Assembly (NCBI GenBank): GCA_001600055.1
Contig: BCIV01000018.1
Coordinates: 248,001 to 312,000, forward strand
Direction: 5' to 3'
From: Filobasidium wieringae
Lineage: Eukaryota; Basidiomycota; Tremellomycetes; Filobasidiales; Filobasidiaceae
DNA length: 64,000 nucleotides
How positions within the stretch are numbered: position 1 is the stretch's first letter; each line of letters begins with the position of its first letter. Positions 43,932-56,100 of the stretch are shown in pieces. The notes under the pieces were generated by a model. The model saw nothing but the letters and a program-made list of their open reading frames with translations. It was not told the origin of the DNA and made no database searches. A program made the position numbers and the translations under genes.

Positions 43932-45638
43932 TCATTTATCTGCCTTCGGAAACACTTGTCTAGCATTAATGTTGATTCGATGATCACTGATGAACCTCTT
44001 GCAAGCCTTCATAGTATCTGTTTCCGTCTCATCACCGTCCTCAAGTAAGAAATGTCGTGGCAAGGTATTCTCCATGATCCTCGGTACACCTGTTCAAGCC
44101 AAACATACGCACCCTCAGGTACGGATGGTGGAAAGGAGGATGGTAAGAAGCACTGACCGTGGTAGCACTTTCTCCCCCTTCCAGCCATCACGAGCACATC
44201 CCCGCTTCTAAGTATGATAGGGACAGGTGGTTCTTCCGTTGTAGTACCTCCTACCAAGAACAAAGCAGCATGTCCTAGACTATTTCACAGAAGGCGCACA
44301 TCAGTCACGGAATAGCCTGCGGATATGGACAGAAGGCGCTGAGGACTAACGAGATAGAGACCAGAGGGCGATAAGGGTCCACTTCTGCTCGGTCTACATG
44401 ACCCATCAGGGTATCTTTCGTATGATAAAAGTTCACTATACCTGTATCAGGTACTAAACCGGTTCAAAAGACGGAGCGTCAACTTGGTCGTTCACGCTTC
44501 TCCGTTACACTTCAAATAAGGACTTACGATAATCTTCATCCCAGGTTTCATACCCATCCGGTCTAATTCTCTCTTCAGCATCGAAAGGATGTTCCTCGTC
44601 GAAAACTTCGCTCCAAGGAATGCCTTGTACGATCCCTGCGCAAGTCTGTGCCAGAGGGGCGGGGAAGGGAATCGCTTGTCTTCGCCCTCCATTCTGCTCC
44701 GATGTGGAGGAAGAAGACTGGTAGTTATGATTCGGTCCGAAATCGTACGCTTTGTTTGTCCACTACAGAGCCGAATGGTCGAGATGATTAGATCCGAATA
44801 TTAGTGCTTGATCTATCGAAGATGACAGGACATACATTGTAAACCCATCCCAAATTAGCCCATCTTAGTTCAGAACCAAAAAGTGCCCCTGCAGACTTGC
44901 TCTTCAGTTTAGCCGATGGTTGATCCGCTTTCCACTCAGAACCTTGTTTGCCTTCCGGGTACGAGTTTGAGCTCGGACTTCGGCTGTCATGGTCGTGACT
45001 TTTCGAAGCGACCGTTTCTATCAGCTCGTCCGGTTTTTGTGCGTAGAGGGAGAAGAGGGAGACTTCGCCAGAACGAGGTAAGATATAGTGAGTGCTCAGG
45101 TTCAGGGGGTTTGGGGGAAGGGTGTATTCGCTTAGAGCAGATTGAAGCAAAGTCAATTGCGCTGCAGGGGGGATGTAGCCCGGGATGAGGATCAAACCTA
45201 TTGATTGGAGAAAGGTAAGTATTAGCGTGTCAGGTCTGAGGCTAGATTCTAAGTCTCACCATCACCAACAATATATCCATCCACTTTCTCGACTATATTC
45301 TGAGAACATCCTTTTATCCTCCTTCTGACTTTGAATTTCTTCATTGGTCTTCCTCCTGTAGCATCTTCATCGACTTTCCACCCTGCTAATCTGACCTCAT
45401 CCTCCTCCAGGTTATCGGGCCGAGAGAGATCGATAACTCCCTGACCCTTGAGTAAGGGGTAAGAATCACTTGGATCCGCTCGTTTCCTGAATCGTCGTGC
45501 AAGAGAACCGGTCGGAGGCACAGCGGGAGCACGAGATTTGAAGTATTTTTCGCTCGTACGGAAGGCGGAATATCCTGAATCTGACATAACGCTCGCTGGC
45601 ATGGTTTGACACCCGTTTGGATAATGGACTAGAGGCAT
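43932..45638 (-). CDS. AlkB-like Fe(II)/2-oxoglutarate dioxygenase (ALKBH1 type)
   Basis: This is a demethylase-type dioxygenase acting on alkylated nucleic acids. The start is the ATG at 45638 (MPLVHYPNGCQTMPASVMSD). An N-terminal region of ~120 residues precedes GLILIPGYIPPAAQLTLLQS. Next come GSELRWANLGWVYNWTNKAY, AGIVQGIPWSEVF and PDGYETWDEDYEPDTGIVNF. The iron-binding HxD motif is in YHTKDTLMGHVDRAEVD. PLVSISLGHAALFLVGG follows, then VPIILRSGDVLVMAGRGRKC with YHGVPRI, which supplies the second His and the 2OG-binding Arg. The C-terminus ends VNARQVFPKADK at 43932. About six introns are present. The NxYH-HxD-H-R set is complete, so the enzyme should be active. The arrangement with a large N-terminal part fits ALKBH1 rather than bacterial AlkB. 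Confidence 0.88.
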
Positions 45639-45887
45639 CGACCGCTAACGTTCGTAGGCCTCTCGGAATAGCGTACGTAGAGTTTACTCTAGATTACGCT
45701 AAGATTCGGATATAGCCTACATTTGTACCAATCACGTGATCAGAATGCTACCGTGACCCGCTGTTTCAAAGAGATATATGTGACTGTTATAGAATTACGA
45801 AGGCTGATTTTCCCGCCGGGTGTTAAGTCACTACTATACATATACATCTATCTTGGTTGTAATTACTTTGACCATTTCCTCATCCCT

Positions 45888-48036
45888 TCAAGCAGTAGGC
45901 TTTCCCGTGTCCTGTTGCGCCTTATGTAACGCCTTGAGGTCTCGTCGCCGGTAAAACCAGGTGATCAAAGGAAGAGTGATGAACCCGCTCAAAGCGGCCC
46001 AAGCCAATAAGACACCAAAGCTCAATCCTAGATCGTTCTTTGTATCGAGCGCAAGAGTACGGAAGATATTGCTTAATCGGTTGAAAGGGGTACCGATCCC
46101 GTAGTGGTAGAAGCTGATTTGCAGTTCGTGTGGCAGAGACACACAAGAGACTTGGTAGATGATTAGAAAGATCATCCCGTATGCGACAAAACGAGCGGTG
46201 AGGACAGTGATCAGGAATTCCAGGGCGTAACCGAGGCCTGGAATGGATTGACAACGTCAGAGGGCATTCTGTGACATGCGCTTTGGATCGAGCAGTGAAC
46301 ATACCTAACATCTGATGAGCAAAACGAAGATAACTCAGAGATGCCTTTTCGATGATGAACACCAGCGGAACTCACTGCACACCAACAAGCCATCCACCAG
46401 ATAAACCACCCCGTACCGTAGCTGAAATGTGCGTCGAATGGTACTTTGAAAGGTAGATTGATCTGAGTAGCGAGGAACCGTGTTCAACAAACGGCTGTTG
46501 TGATAGTTTGCTTTCGCTTACCATAGATATAGCTAGTGATAGTACCATGTAACAAAATGCTGGAATAGCAAGACGAAGACCGATATAGTGCGATAGTTTG
46601 AGGAAGGGTCCGATGATTTCGCGCACGGCGCTGAAGGTCATGGTGACCAGGAATGAGAACTATAGAAGATTGCTACGTTAGATCAATCTCGTTCGAGAAC
46701 GTAAGTGCCGAATCGATACGTACCACGACGATGAAAATGCTTCCAACGAGACTATCAATCGCAGGACATTCCCATCAGAATTGCCCTTCCATACCATAGC
46801 AGTGATTGAACTTACGTAGCAGCGGGAGCAGTAGGAGCAGCTGCGAAATTCCTCAAGTTGTTCAAAGTATACCCGACTCCTGGCGTGAGCGTTCTAGGGG
46901 CGGAGATTAATGCGTTGATCGCCGTCTGATTACCAGCTACGGATTGCAAACTGAAGCCGACAGCGCGTGAGTGGCGGCGACAGAGTTGTATCAAGAAGTC
47001 TAGACCTACTAAGTGGCCGCACTCATAGCTGACCAAGCGGAAGTCGCGCCACCTAAAACAGATTGACTGATAGGTACAATAAAGCTACCCGCTGCATTTT
47101 CGTTTCTCGCCTGATTGTATATAAGATAGACGCTTCGCTGAGGAACCCAAGAAATTGATCCGGTTTGCCTCGCCTCATGAAGCCCAGATGTGATAAGAGG
47201 AGCAATGACAACCGCTGCCCAGAACTTTTCGTCCACTACTGCCTGTTCTATACTGGGGACATCTGGGTACTGAGTGAGGTCGGAAGGTACCCAGAAGCCT
47301 AAGGTCCCTCGGACAGAACCTCCGGTGCTCGAGCCATTTGCGTTGGAAAGACAAGCGGAAGTCACGAATTGTCCTAGAGTGGGAATAGTATTCGGGAAGT
47401 AAGAAGTTGCAGCAAGAGAAGTGGGGGTATCGAAGTCGAAAATTGGGATGGAGAGGAGGCTACTTCGATCTCTTGCATGATAGAAAGATCCCCAGAAGGC
47501 GGGTAGTGTTGCCCACATCGCTACAAGGAGGATCGAATTTAACGATTGACGATAGAAATTGAATCGTAGTCGTTGCGTAGATACGCACCTAGGACAGTCA
47601 GCACGAGAAATGGGACCATGATTTTGAAGACCACTTTGCGCATTCCAGCCTAGAGGTGTTTTCGGGTAACGCGGTCAATAGGTGGTCGAAGTGAGCGGAA
47701 GCAAAATCGAGGAGTGGACTAACAATCTCTGGATCAAAGACTGTGCGGGAAACGATCAAATATGCGGCATGATCAGCAAGTCAACTACCAAGGTAAACTT
47801 AAGTGAGGATGGATATGCCACTTACATCCATGGGAATATTTTGTCGGTCTGCCCGGAGCAGCGGCTCCCGCTGGTACCAGCCCCGTATTTTCGCCAGCTT
47901 TCTCCTTTGTCACCAAATCATTGACCGCTAAGTGTTGGTCCACCCCGCCTACAGCAGTCGCTGTATTTTCACTCTTTCCACTACTAGATCCTGTCGTTAT
48001 TCTGCCAAGCTGGTGTGCTTCATGTGTCGATGACAT
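45888..48036 (-). CDS. DUF3533 / SNG1-family multipass membrane protein
   Basis: This is a fungal plasma-membrane protein of the SNG1 (nitrosoguanidine resistance) family. The start is the ATG at 48036 (MSSTHEAHQLGRITTGSSSG) with a hydrophilic N-terminus. The lumenal or extracellular domain contains LPAFWGSFYHARDRSSLLSI, PIFDFDTPTSLAATSYFPN and SDLTQYPDVPSIEQAVVDEK, then WVPQRSVYLIYNQARNEN. The membrane part has SLVGSIFIVVFSFLVTM, PAFCYMVLSLAISMV, WFIWWMACWC, FVAYGMIFLIIYQVSCVSLP and FGVLLAWAALSGFITLPLIT. It ends RRRDLKALHKAQQDTGKPTA at 45888. The layout (TM, large loop, several C-terminal TMs) is typical of DUF3533. Several short introns are present. The family is tied to drug tolerance and lipid asymmetry in yeast; the substrate is unknown. 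Confidence 0.85.
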
Positions 48037-48489
48037 GATGATGGTTGCTAACTCTTGGGAATCGCTGAAAGCTGAAACGTAGCGCTAGAGTTGCTATTTG
48101 CGAACTCGAGGTGTTGTGCCTTTGTTTATTTTGTTTGCACAGATTGAATTGTAGGGAGAGATCTTGGAATATCCAGTATCTCTGACAGTCCGCCGCAGGT
48201 GCTATACGTGTTACAGCTATATAGCGAGAACAGGATTACACACGGTCATGACGGTTTCCAACACCAACATTCGACCACGGTCATGAGCGGGCTGATTGAT
48301 GCCATATTTCGGCAAAGTCACCTGGCCTGCCGGGAACTTCTGCTTGGCCCCGCATCCGCCGAACTCCGGTTTGCTTCCGAGTCACTCCGCCTGACGCCCG
48401 AGCTCTCCTTGTCTTTTGAATTGGATCCTGGTGTGCTGATGGCCGGGTAGTAGGCTCCACTTGCAGAGCCCATACACCTGATTGCCATC
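48037..48489. promoter_or_regulatory. Divergent promoter of the DUF3533 gene and LCMT1
   Basis: These 453 bases lie between the two start codons (48036 on minus, 48490 on plus). No recognised binding site or RNA gene. A plus-strand frame at 48199-48450 has no protein-like features. Confidence 0.5.
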
Positions 48490-49880
48490 ATGCTGCCTCG
48501 AAGGTTCGAAGATACTGAAAGAGCATTAGGAAATGCCGGCCGAGCTGATGATGCGATACGCGGGACCGACAATGATGCTCTTCTGAGCAGGATGTGAGTA
48601 ACGCCGGGAGCCCGTCCTCAGCTGTTGTTGTCTAGTCAACCTGGCCTGACACATCACCTTTCCAGTTCAGCGATCAATGCGGGCTACTTGTCAGATCCAT
48701 ATGCCAAGCTCATCACGAAGATCTCCCCGTCTGCGGTCACCCGTAGGGTACCTTTGATCAACCTTGGTACTCATCATCGGACATGGGCATTGGACCAACT
48801 GGTAGCGAATTTTCTGAACTGCCGGAGCCCCAATGGGGAGGTCAAAAAGAAGCAGATAGTCAGTTTGGGGGCGGGAAGTGATACGAGATTTTGGAGACTG
48901 ATGGTCAGTATCGCTGTCAGATCCGGTGGGAATAGTCAACTGAAATGCAGAAATAGGAACAAAACCAAGCACGGAATATAGCCAAGTACGTGGAAATCGA
49001 TTTCGATACCATAACGAGCCCAAAAGCTCGTAGAATATGTACGAACAGGACTCTCTCTTCCCTTCTGTTTCCCTCTTCGACATCCTCTCCACCTTCGCCG
49101 GAGCAGCCTAAACCAACCATCTCACAAGGGGGATCACGATTAGACACACCTCTCTATACCCTTCTCCCCCTTGATCTTCGAAATAACTCGATTTTTAACC
49201 CTTCCGAAGCAAAACTGGATCTACTAACGGAGCAACTACTCCCGCTGCTAGATCCTGCACTACCTACCTTGTTTTTGGCGGAATGTGTCTATTGCTACAT
49301 GCAGCCAGAAGAATCAAAGAATATCATGAGTTGGTTTGGGCAGAAGATGGGAGCGGGAGGATGTGTAGGGATCTTGTATGAGATGTGCGGCTTAGAGTAA
49401 GTCGGTAGGTGCCGGCAGGTGCCCGGATAGGGGACTGATTGTCTATTCTTGATTGGTCCTAGTGATTCTTTTGGACAGGTTATGAAGCGGAACCTTCTGG
49501 TTCGTTTTTTTTTTCTCATAGACAGAAGTGTGGCACTCGACATCCAATTTTTTTTCATTCTATCAGGCACGAAATATTCAATTACCAGGAGCAGTGTTCT
49601 CCAGTCCGCAGACACAGGCTGAACGGTTCTTAGCTGCCGGATTTAACAGCTGCAGAGGAGTCAGCTTGAATACGATCAGACGGGATTGTGTTCCGTCCGA
49701 GGAGTTGGCAAGGTATAGGATCGATATCGGATCATACAATTACATGCTAACCAATCGACTCTTCACAGGATCTCGAAACTAGAAATGCTAGATGAAGTAG
49801 AAGAGCTTGAACTGTTATTAGAGCATTATTGCATCGCTTGGGGAACGATAGGGACCAACTTGGAGACGCTAAGAGTATGA
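48490..49880 (+). CDS. PPM1: Leucine carboxyl methyltransferase 1 (PP2A methyltransferase)
   Basis: This SAM-dependent enzyme methylates the C-terminal leucine of the PP2A catalytic subunit. The start is the ATG at 48490 (MLPRRFEDTERALGNAGRAD). The family start DAIRGTDNDALLSR is followed, after an intron, by SAINAGYLSDPYAKLI. The SAM-binding motif is QIVSLGAGSDTRFWRL. Then come KYVEIDFDTITSPKARRI, PTLFLAECVYCYMQPEESKN, GGCVGILYEMCGLEDSFGQV and QAERFLAAGFNSCRGVSLNT. The C-terminus ends ETLRV at 49880. All motifs of LCMT1 are present. About five introns; T-rich runs near 49505 and 49549 lie inside introns. Confidence 0.93.
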
Positions 49881-50187
49881 AGGGATACACAAAGAGGTCG
49901 TGTTCGGAGCGATGATTAGATGTATGCAACTACGCACTTCGTTGAAATGTCTGACAAAGAGAACGGACGATTCATCCTCGTTTCCGCAACAGTAAACGGT
50001 AGTTGTATAGTGACTCTCCGGACATGAACACATATTGATGTCCACATGTGTTCGTCATGCATCAGTGATGAGCCAGAGCCTTCTAAGCGTTCAACTGGCC
50101 TTGAACCTATCCTTCCTCCTCTTGGTTGTAGACCATTACTTCAGTCCGCTTACCAGCATTGTCAGCCATACAAACTGACATGCGAAT
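49881..50187. promoter_or_regulatory. Intergenic region upstream of TOM1
   Basis: About 307 bases lie between the LCMT1 stop and the TOM1 start. They hold the LCMT1 3' UTR and the TOM1 promoter. A near-inverted pair (acatgaacacatattgatg / catgtgttcgtcatgcatc) near 50023-50065 is the only structure noticed. Confidence 0.4.
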
Positions 50188-53100
50188 ATGAAGGTCAAGA
50201 AAACTTCTAACAAGAAGATTGGGACAGTGGTAAGTTCAATCGTGCTTACATACCGACTTTGACATGGTGGGAATGTCTCATCCCTCTTGCCCCCACTTCC
50301 TTAGCATCCTGATCTGGATGGCCTGATCAAAAGGCTCCTAGATACTCCCAAGGAGCAACTCATTACGGTTATACGAGATGTTATCCCGCATGACTCGCCA
50401 TGGTCGTATCCCAGAGGCGACATGTATCACTGGGCTCCGGTTCTCGACAAGTTTGACGAAATTCTCGAAGTCATTGTCAAGGAATACAAGATAGATGAAG
50501 TACAGACAAAGCCGTTTGCGGAAGATGACAAAGATATGATCCTCGAAATTGCTAGGGTGCAGAGGTTGCTGATGGAGAACGTCACGAGCAGAAAGATGTT
50601 TGCAAGTTACGACGTACGTATTCAAGCGCTTACGATTCTTGAGCCATCACTTCTTATGAAATTCACCTTGTGTATTCGATTGCACAGAGATATTCTGCAC
50701 TTCTTTTCACGTCAGATATGGACGTTTTACAAGCTGCTTTGACGTTCCTCCTGAGACCCGCTCAGCAATATTCGTCTCACACAACCTTCGAGCTCAACGA
50801 GAGTACCGTAATCAAGAATCGGCTTCAACTACTCGCAACCGGAGGGGGCGTTTGGAATCTGCTGAAAGAGAATGGATGGGATATCGTCAAGCTAGCTAAG
50901 CTGGTCGACAGGAAGGGTGAAGCAATGGATGACGATGCAGAGCTCAATTTACCGGACAGCTTCTTCCAGATTCAAGCCAAGTTTTACAGGACGAATAGGA
51001 CAGGGGACGATGTACCCCACATCGCTGCTGATACCAAGGAATTGGTTCAGCCTACCTCTGAGCTTAGGCTAGGCTCTCAAGAGCAAACACCGCTCTCGCC
51101 ACCGAAGGCTACAACTGAAGAAGCCACTTCGCAAGACCCGTTCAAGACGCCTATCAAGCGGCAGCAATCTAGCTCAAAGACTGCTCAGAAGGGCAGAGTA
51201 GCGACCTTGGCTGGAGCGGAACCATCGACTCCCCAGGCACCAGCGGTGTCAAGCAGCACAGCTGCTGTTACGACATCAAGCTTCTCCCGAGCCTATACCA
51301 ATACTGACGGTTTGACCGAACTCACAATCCCTCCCACCAACTTCTTACCTTTGGTACGAAGCAGAGAGAAGACTCCGGCGGACATACTTACCGAGCTGAT
51401 CTCGAGCCACCCGGAATTGCAAGGGGATGAGGGTCGTCATGTCCAGTTCGACTTGTTGAGCCGGCTTAGGTGTATCATGGCAGTCGGCACTAAGGACGGA
51501 TCGTTGAACGCGTCAATCAAAGAAGGCATAAGGAAAGCTATCGACATTAGGCTCACAGCTTTGGCAGTGTGGAGTGCGTCATTTCTTATCTGATACCGCT
51601 TAAAATATAGTCGATTAACGTGGCTTCATCCAGTTCATCTCGTTACTGAGGATATTGCACAGACTGAGTACTTCCTGTATGAACCTACAATTATCACTCA
51701 GTTGGCCGAGCTTGTACAACCCACCACAAGTATCGGAGACGCGACTATAACTCCGGCCTTATGGGTTCTTGATGCTTGTGCACGATTCCGGACGAAAATA
51801 GGCGAGGTCCTCAATTCCCTTAACGCCAATGTAGCGCATGGAACTTTGATGACGTTTTTCCGCGATCTCATCAAACGTTTGGGCACCCACGACCGTATGT
51901 GCAATCATGCCCTGCTACAAGCATTGAGCTAATTCTTCTTGTTTGTGGCGAAAAGATGTCCCACACTTGCTCGTTGATGCGACCTTGTCATTCGTTTCTT
52001 TCGCTGCATCTGCTCCCCATTTCGGTAATATGCTTATTGGCGCCGGGATCATTCCAACGCTTATTGAACTGATCAAGGTGACAATCCCGCGACGAGGCGG
52101 AGTAAGTTATTTGGCTAGCCCGTTCTCACAACGCCATTTGACACTAAGTTGACATTGTGCTCAGTACGTTGCCCGCGCGATTGGATTAGTCGACTCCATC
52201 AATTACGCCAACACCAACGCCTTCGGCATGTTTCTGAATGCGGGAGGTTTGGAAGTTCTGAACGCCCGGATAGTAGTAAGTCTGATGAACATCCTCATCT
52301 ATTCCAGCACTAATTGTCATCTCTTCCTTCATCTATAGACGGAACTAGACCGTCATCTCTCTGATGAGGCAATGTCTGAGCAAATATCTGGTATGCCACG
52401 GCTGCCTGCCTTGTCGAATATGACATACTGACTGATATGTGATTGTGACATAGAAACGGAGATAGTACGCAGGACTGTTCCTTTGAAGCTGATGTTACGG
52501 TCTATCCACCGTTTGATGACAACCGGCGGCAACGCAGAAGGATTGCGAAATTTAATCGATTCACAATTGCCAAAATCGTTGCTTCGTGCATTACAAAACG
52601 CCAATCGGTTGGGCACGCCTGTCCTCGCTATCACTATCAACATCACCGCGACATTCATTCATAACGAGCCCACTTCGCTCTCAATCATCCAAGAGATGAA
52701 GCTTCCTGAAGCGATTTATGATGCCCTAGAGAATAACAACAACCCCTCGTACGAGGTAGGTCGATTTATATACTGTTTGCCGAGAACCCAGCCCTGATAC
52801 GTCCTGTCCAGGTGATTGCCACTATCCCCTATGCACTGGGCGCTTTGTGTCTGAACCAAGCAGGAACTGATTACGCACTCAGCCGCCCCCGTTTGATTCA
52901 CTTGCTCGTCAACTCACCTAGTAACCTGGCTTACCGTGAAGTACTACGTGAACGCGAGAACGCGATGTATCTAGGCTCAAGCTTGGACGAGCTTGTGCGT
53001 CACCACCCAGCGCTCAAGCCGGTGTTACACGAAGCATTGAGGGACATGCTACGAAACGTTGCGGCTATGGGTCAAGTTGGACGTTTCGCTGGAGTATCAA

Positions 53101-56100
53101 AAGTCTCGGACTATAAGCTGATACCTGACAGTCTTCAAAGAAGTGCCGAGGAGAAAGACGAGACGCCATTGTCAACGGAGGATCTAGAACTTCCCTCTGC
53201 TCCGGATGGCACCGAAATGAACATGGATGTAGTCATCACACTGACAGCGCAGTTGATGTGTGGACTGTTTCAAAACCCTCAATTTGCGAAAGACTTTCTG
53301 GAGCAAGGCGGACTCTCACTCGTGCTCAACTTGTACGAGTTGCCATGTCTTGTCAGTCAGTTTGCGACTACTGATACAGCCAGGCATTTAAACAATGTGC
53401 TGAGAAATCTCGCTCAAGCCGAGCTGGCCAAAGTTCTGGAAGGCGTAATCGAGGCCGTCCGAACAGCGATGGCACAGGTGTCTTTCATTTGGAAGAGGGA
53501 CTTGGACACTTCGGGTGTTATCTCTCTTGGCTTGTTACATCCCAAGAGCGCGAACGATCTTGAAAGCGCTAACACGCAATTCCGCCGTCTGGCATATCTG
53601 AACAATCTACTAGGGTTGCTCGGCACGTTTTATCAAAGCGTATCGTATGCGCTCGGAAAGATTGCAGCAACCTTTTTGCAAGTCCTGGGTGCTAGTAAAT
53701 CCTCGATATTCCTCTCAAATCTCGGCAAGTTACATCGTGTCTGTCTGTTGGAGAACATCTGGTGTAAATGCAACGAATCGCCTCAGCGACCTAAACCGGC
53801 TTCCATTTCGAAGACGCAATCGCTGGAAGAGGCAGTTCTTTCTCCCATGGTAGAATTCAGTGCCAGCGACCTAGCCTTGCCCCATACCTCGTCCGACAGC
53901 ATTGGACAATCGACTGACGCAGTCGTCAAGAATCCCATTTCGGACCAGACAGTCGATGCTTCGAAAATGCCAGAGAATTACAGTTCAGTTAGGTACATGT
54001 TTTCGCGGATTCCGTTGCATATCATGCCAATCTTTCAAGGAATCATACGCTTGCTACAACTTCGTAAGGCAGATCCGGCTCACAAAGCTCATTCTGTACC
54101 AACTGCAGACCTTGTAGCTGCTATCATGGTCGAGCACTTAGAAAGTGCCGCGAACTTGCCAAAGACAATCGAGGCCGGAGGATATGCTTTCACCATTACC
54201 GGTCTGATCTCTTCCTATCTGTGCGGTGACCCGAACGGAAACGGAACGTTACAAACCATGCTTCTGATCGCCTTTCAGAAGAAGGGTGGTATCATAGCGC
54301 TTCGAAGTCAATTGCAACAGCAATTAGATTCCATCGGGGCTGAAAGGCGTGCGATTCTTGAGCTGTCGAGTAAGGATGCTCCGACATTACTTCGTGCATT
54401 TGCAGGCATCAAAGTGATATTCGATCTCGTTAAGACGCTCGTGTCTGCTGAGGCTCTTCAAAAGGCGCCTCAAACCCTTACATTGATTTCGAAAGACATG
54501 GAACCTGATCATGAAGATTACTTCTCCCCGCTTGAGCTGCTAATCAAAATAAGGCTCGATCTCGCGGATCCTATCTGGGCTACGTTCCAGGCCGCATGGT
54601 TGCAAGATTGTCCTCTGGCCATTGTGCAGGCCGTATCTAAAGCGGCGCTCTCGTTGGCACAGCCGGTTTCCGCCTTGGCGTCCTACTTCGCCTCGGGATC
54701 CGATGCTACGCCAGCGAGCAGTACAGGAACAGCCGGTACCCTCAGCTCCACTTTAGCGACGCTCGGATTTCCCACGTCTCGCTCGAGCCGTAGCGACGGC
54801 CAGGCAGATTCGACTTATAGCGATATGTTAGTCGATATGGGCTTCAGTCGCGGTGCTGCAAACGCTGCTCTTATCAGCTGCGGTAATGTTTTCCCTTCTG
54901 CTGCCTATTATGTTATTCAGCATGGTCACGTACTTGATCAGATGCAACGGGACGGCGGCTCTATCGAGTCTGCCTCAGCTACTGCTTCTACCACCGACCA
55001 ATCCGGGCCACCTACGGTCGGCGCAGGGGAGACTGCGCCCAGCGCCATCCCCGCATCTACTTCGCCCAAGGTTGCGCTGAAAGCGGTTGCGGCAGGACGA
55101 AAGTCACATCTGGAGCAACGTCAGAAGAAATACTTGGCGGCGCTTCCCACTCGAGCGATCGAGCTTATCGAAGCTCATAATGAGCTGTCTTTCATCTTTG
55201 GGCCGGCTCTTCTTGATGTGCAGGGCGCTGTGGATGTGATTATGCAAGGCATCAAGGAACTTCAATCGGACGCGACCAACCGCGATGTCAAGTTACAAGC
55301 GCGACTCCAGCTGTTTGCTATTTTGGCCCATCAGCCTACCTTTGGTGCATCTTTGGATCGCACGAAAGCCACCGAGTATGTCGACGTCTTGCAGAACTTG
55401 CTTGGCTCTACCACAACACCCCGTCCTCGTTGGGTCGCTGCCAACCTGCTTGCTATGGAGTGTATCATCATGTGGGGTAGTGAGTCGATCGAGTCGCAAC
55501 CTTCAGGTGACAGTATACCGGAGACTATCAGGACAGGGCCGTTACACAAATCTGTAAGGTCGCGGTTGCTCAATTATTGCACGAGCCTGCTCCAAGAGAA
55601 AGATTTGTCTGAAGACGAACTGCTTGCCGTTCTGAGGAGCCTAGTTTTCCTTACCCGCGACAAGGAGTTGCTTCGCCCATTCCTGGAGCAGTCTGGACTG
55701 CACAGCCTCTTCCAGTCGGTTTATTCTACCCCTCTCAAGCGTAGACATGCTGGGATGGCACTCTCGACGATCATCTGCCGCCACTTTGCTGAAGATGGGG
55801 CCGTACTCCAACAATGCATGCAACGGGAAATCCAGGCCTGGTTCTCCAAGCCTAGAACTACTCCGACTACTGCCAAGCATTTCGTGTCGAATCTCCGGGC
55901 TGTTGCACTAAGAGACCCGGATGTCTTTCTTAGAGCTGCAAAAGAGGAATGTAAGCTGGTCAGTCCCGAACCTAGGGCCGGCAATTACTCTATCACCCTA
56001 CAGTCCAAGGAAGGGGGGAAAATCGATCCTACCGTCGAACCCGTACAGCCCGAAGTGGCGCCAACTGAACCCAGCTCGGCGATGCAGGTGGATGACCCTT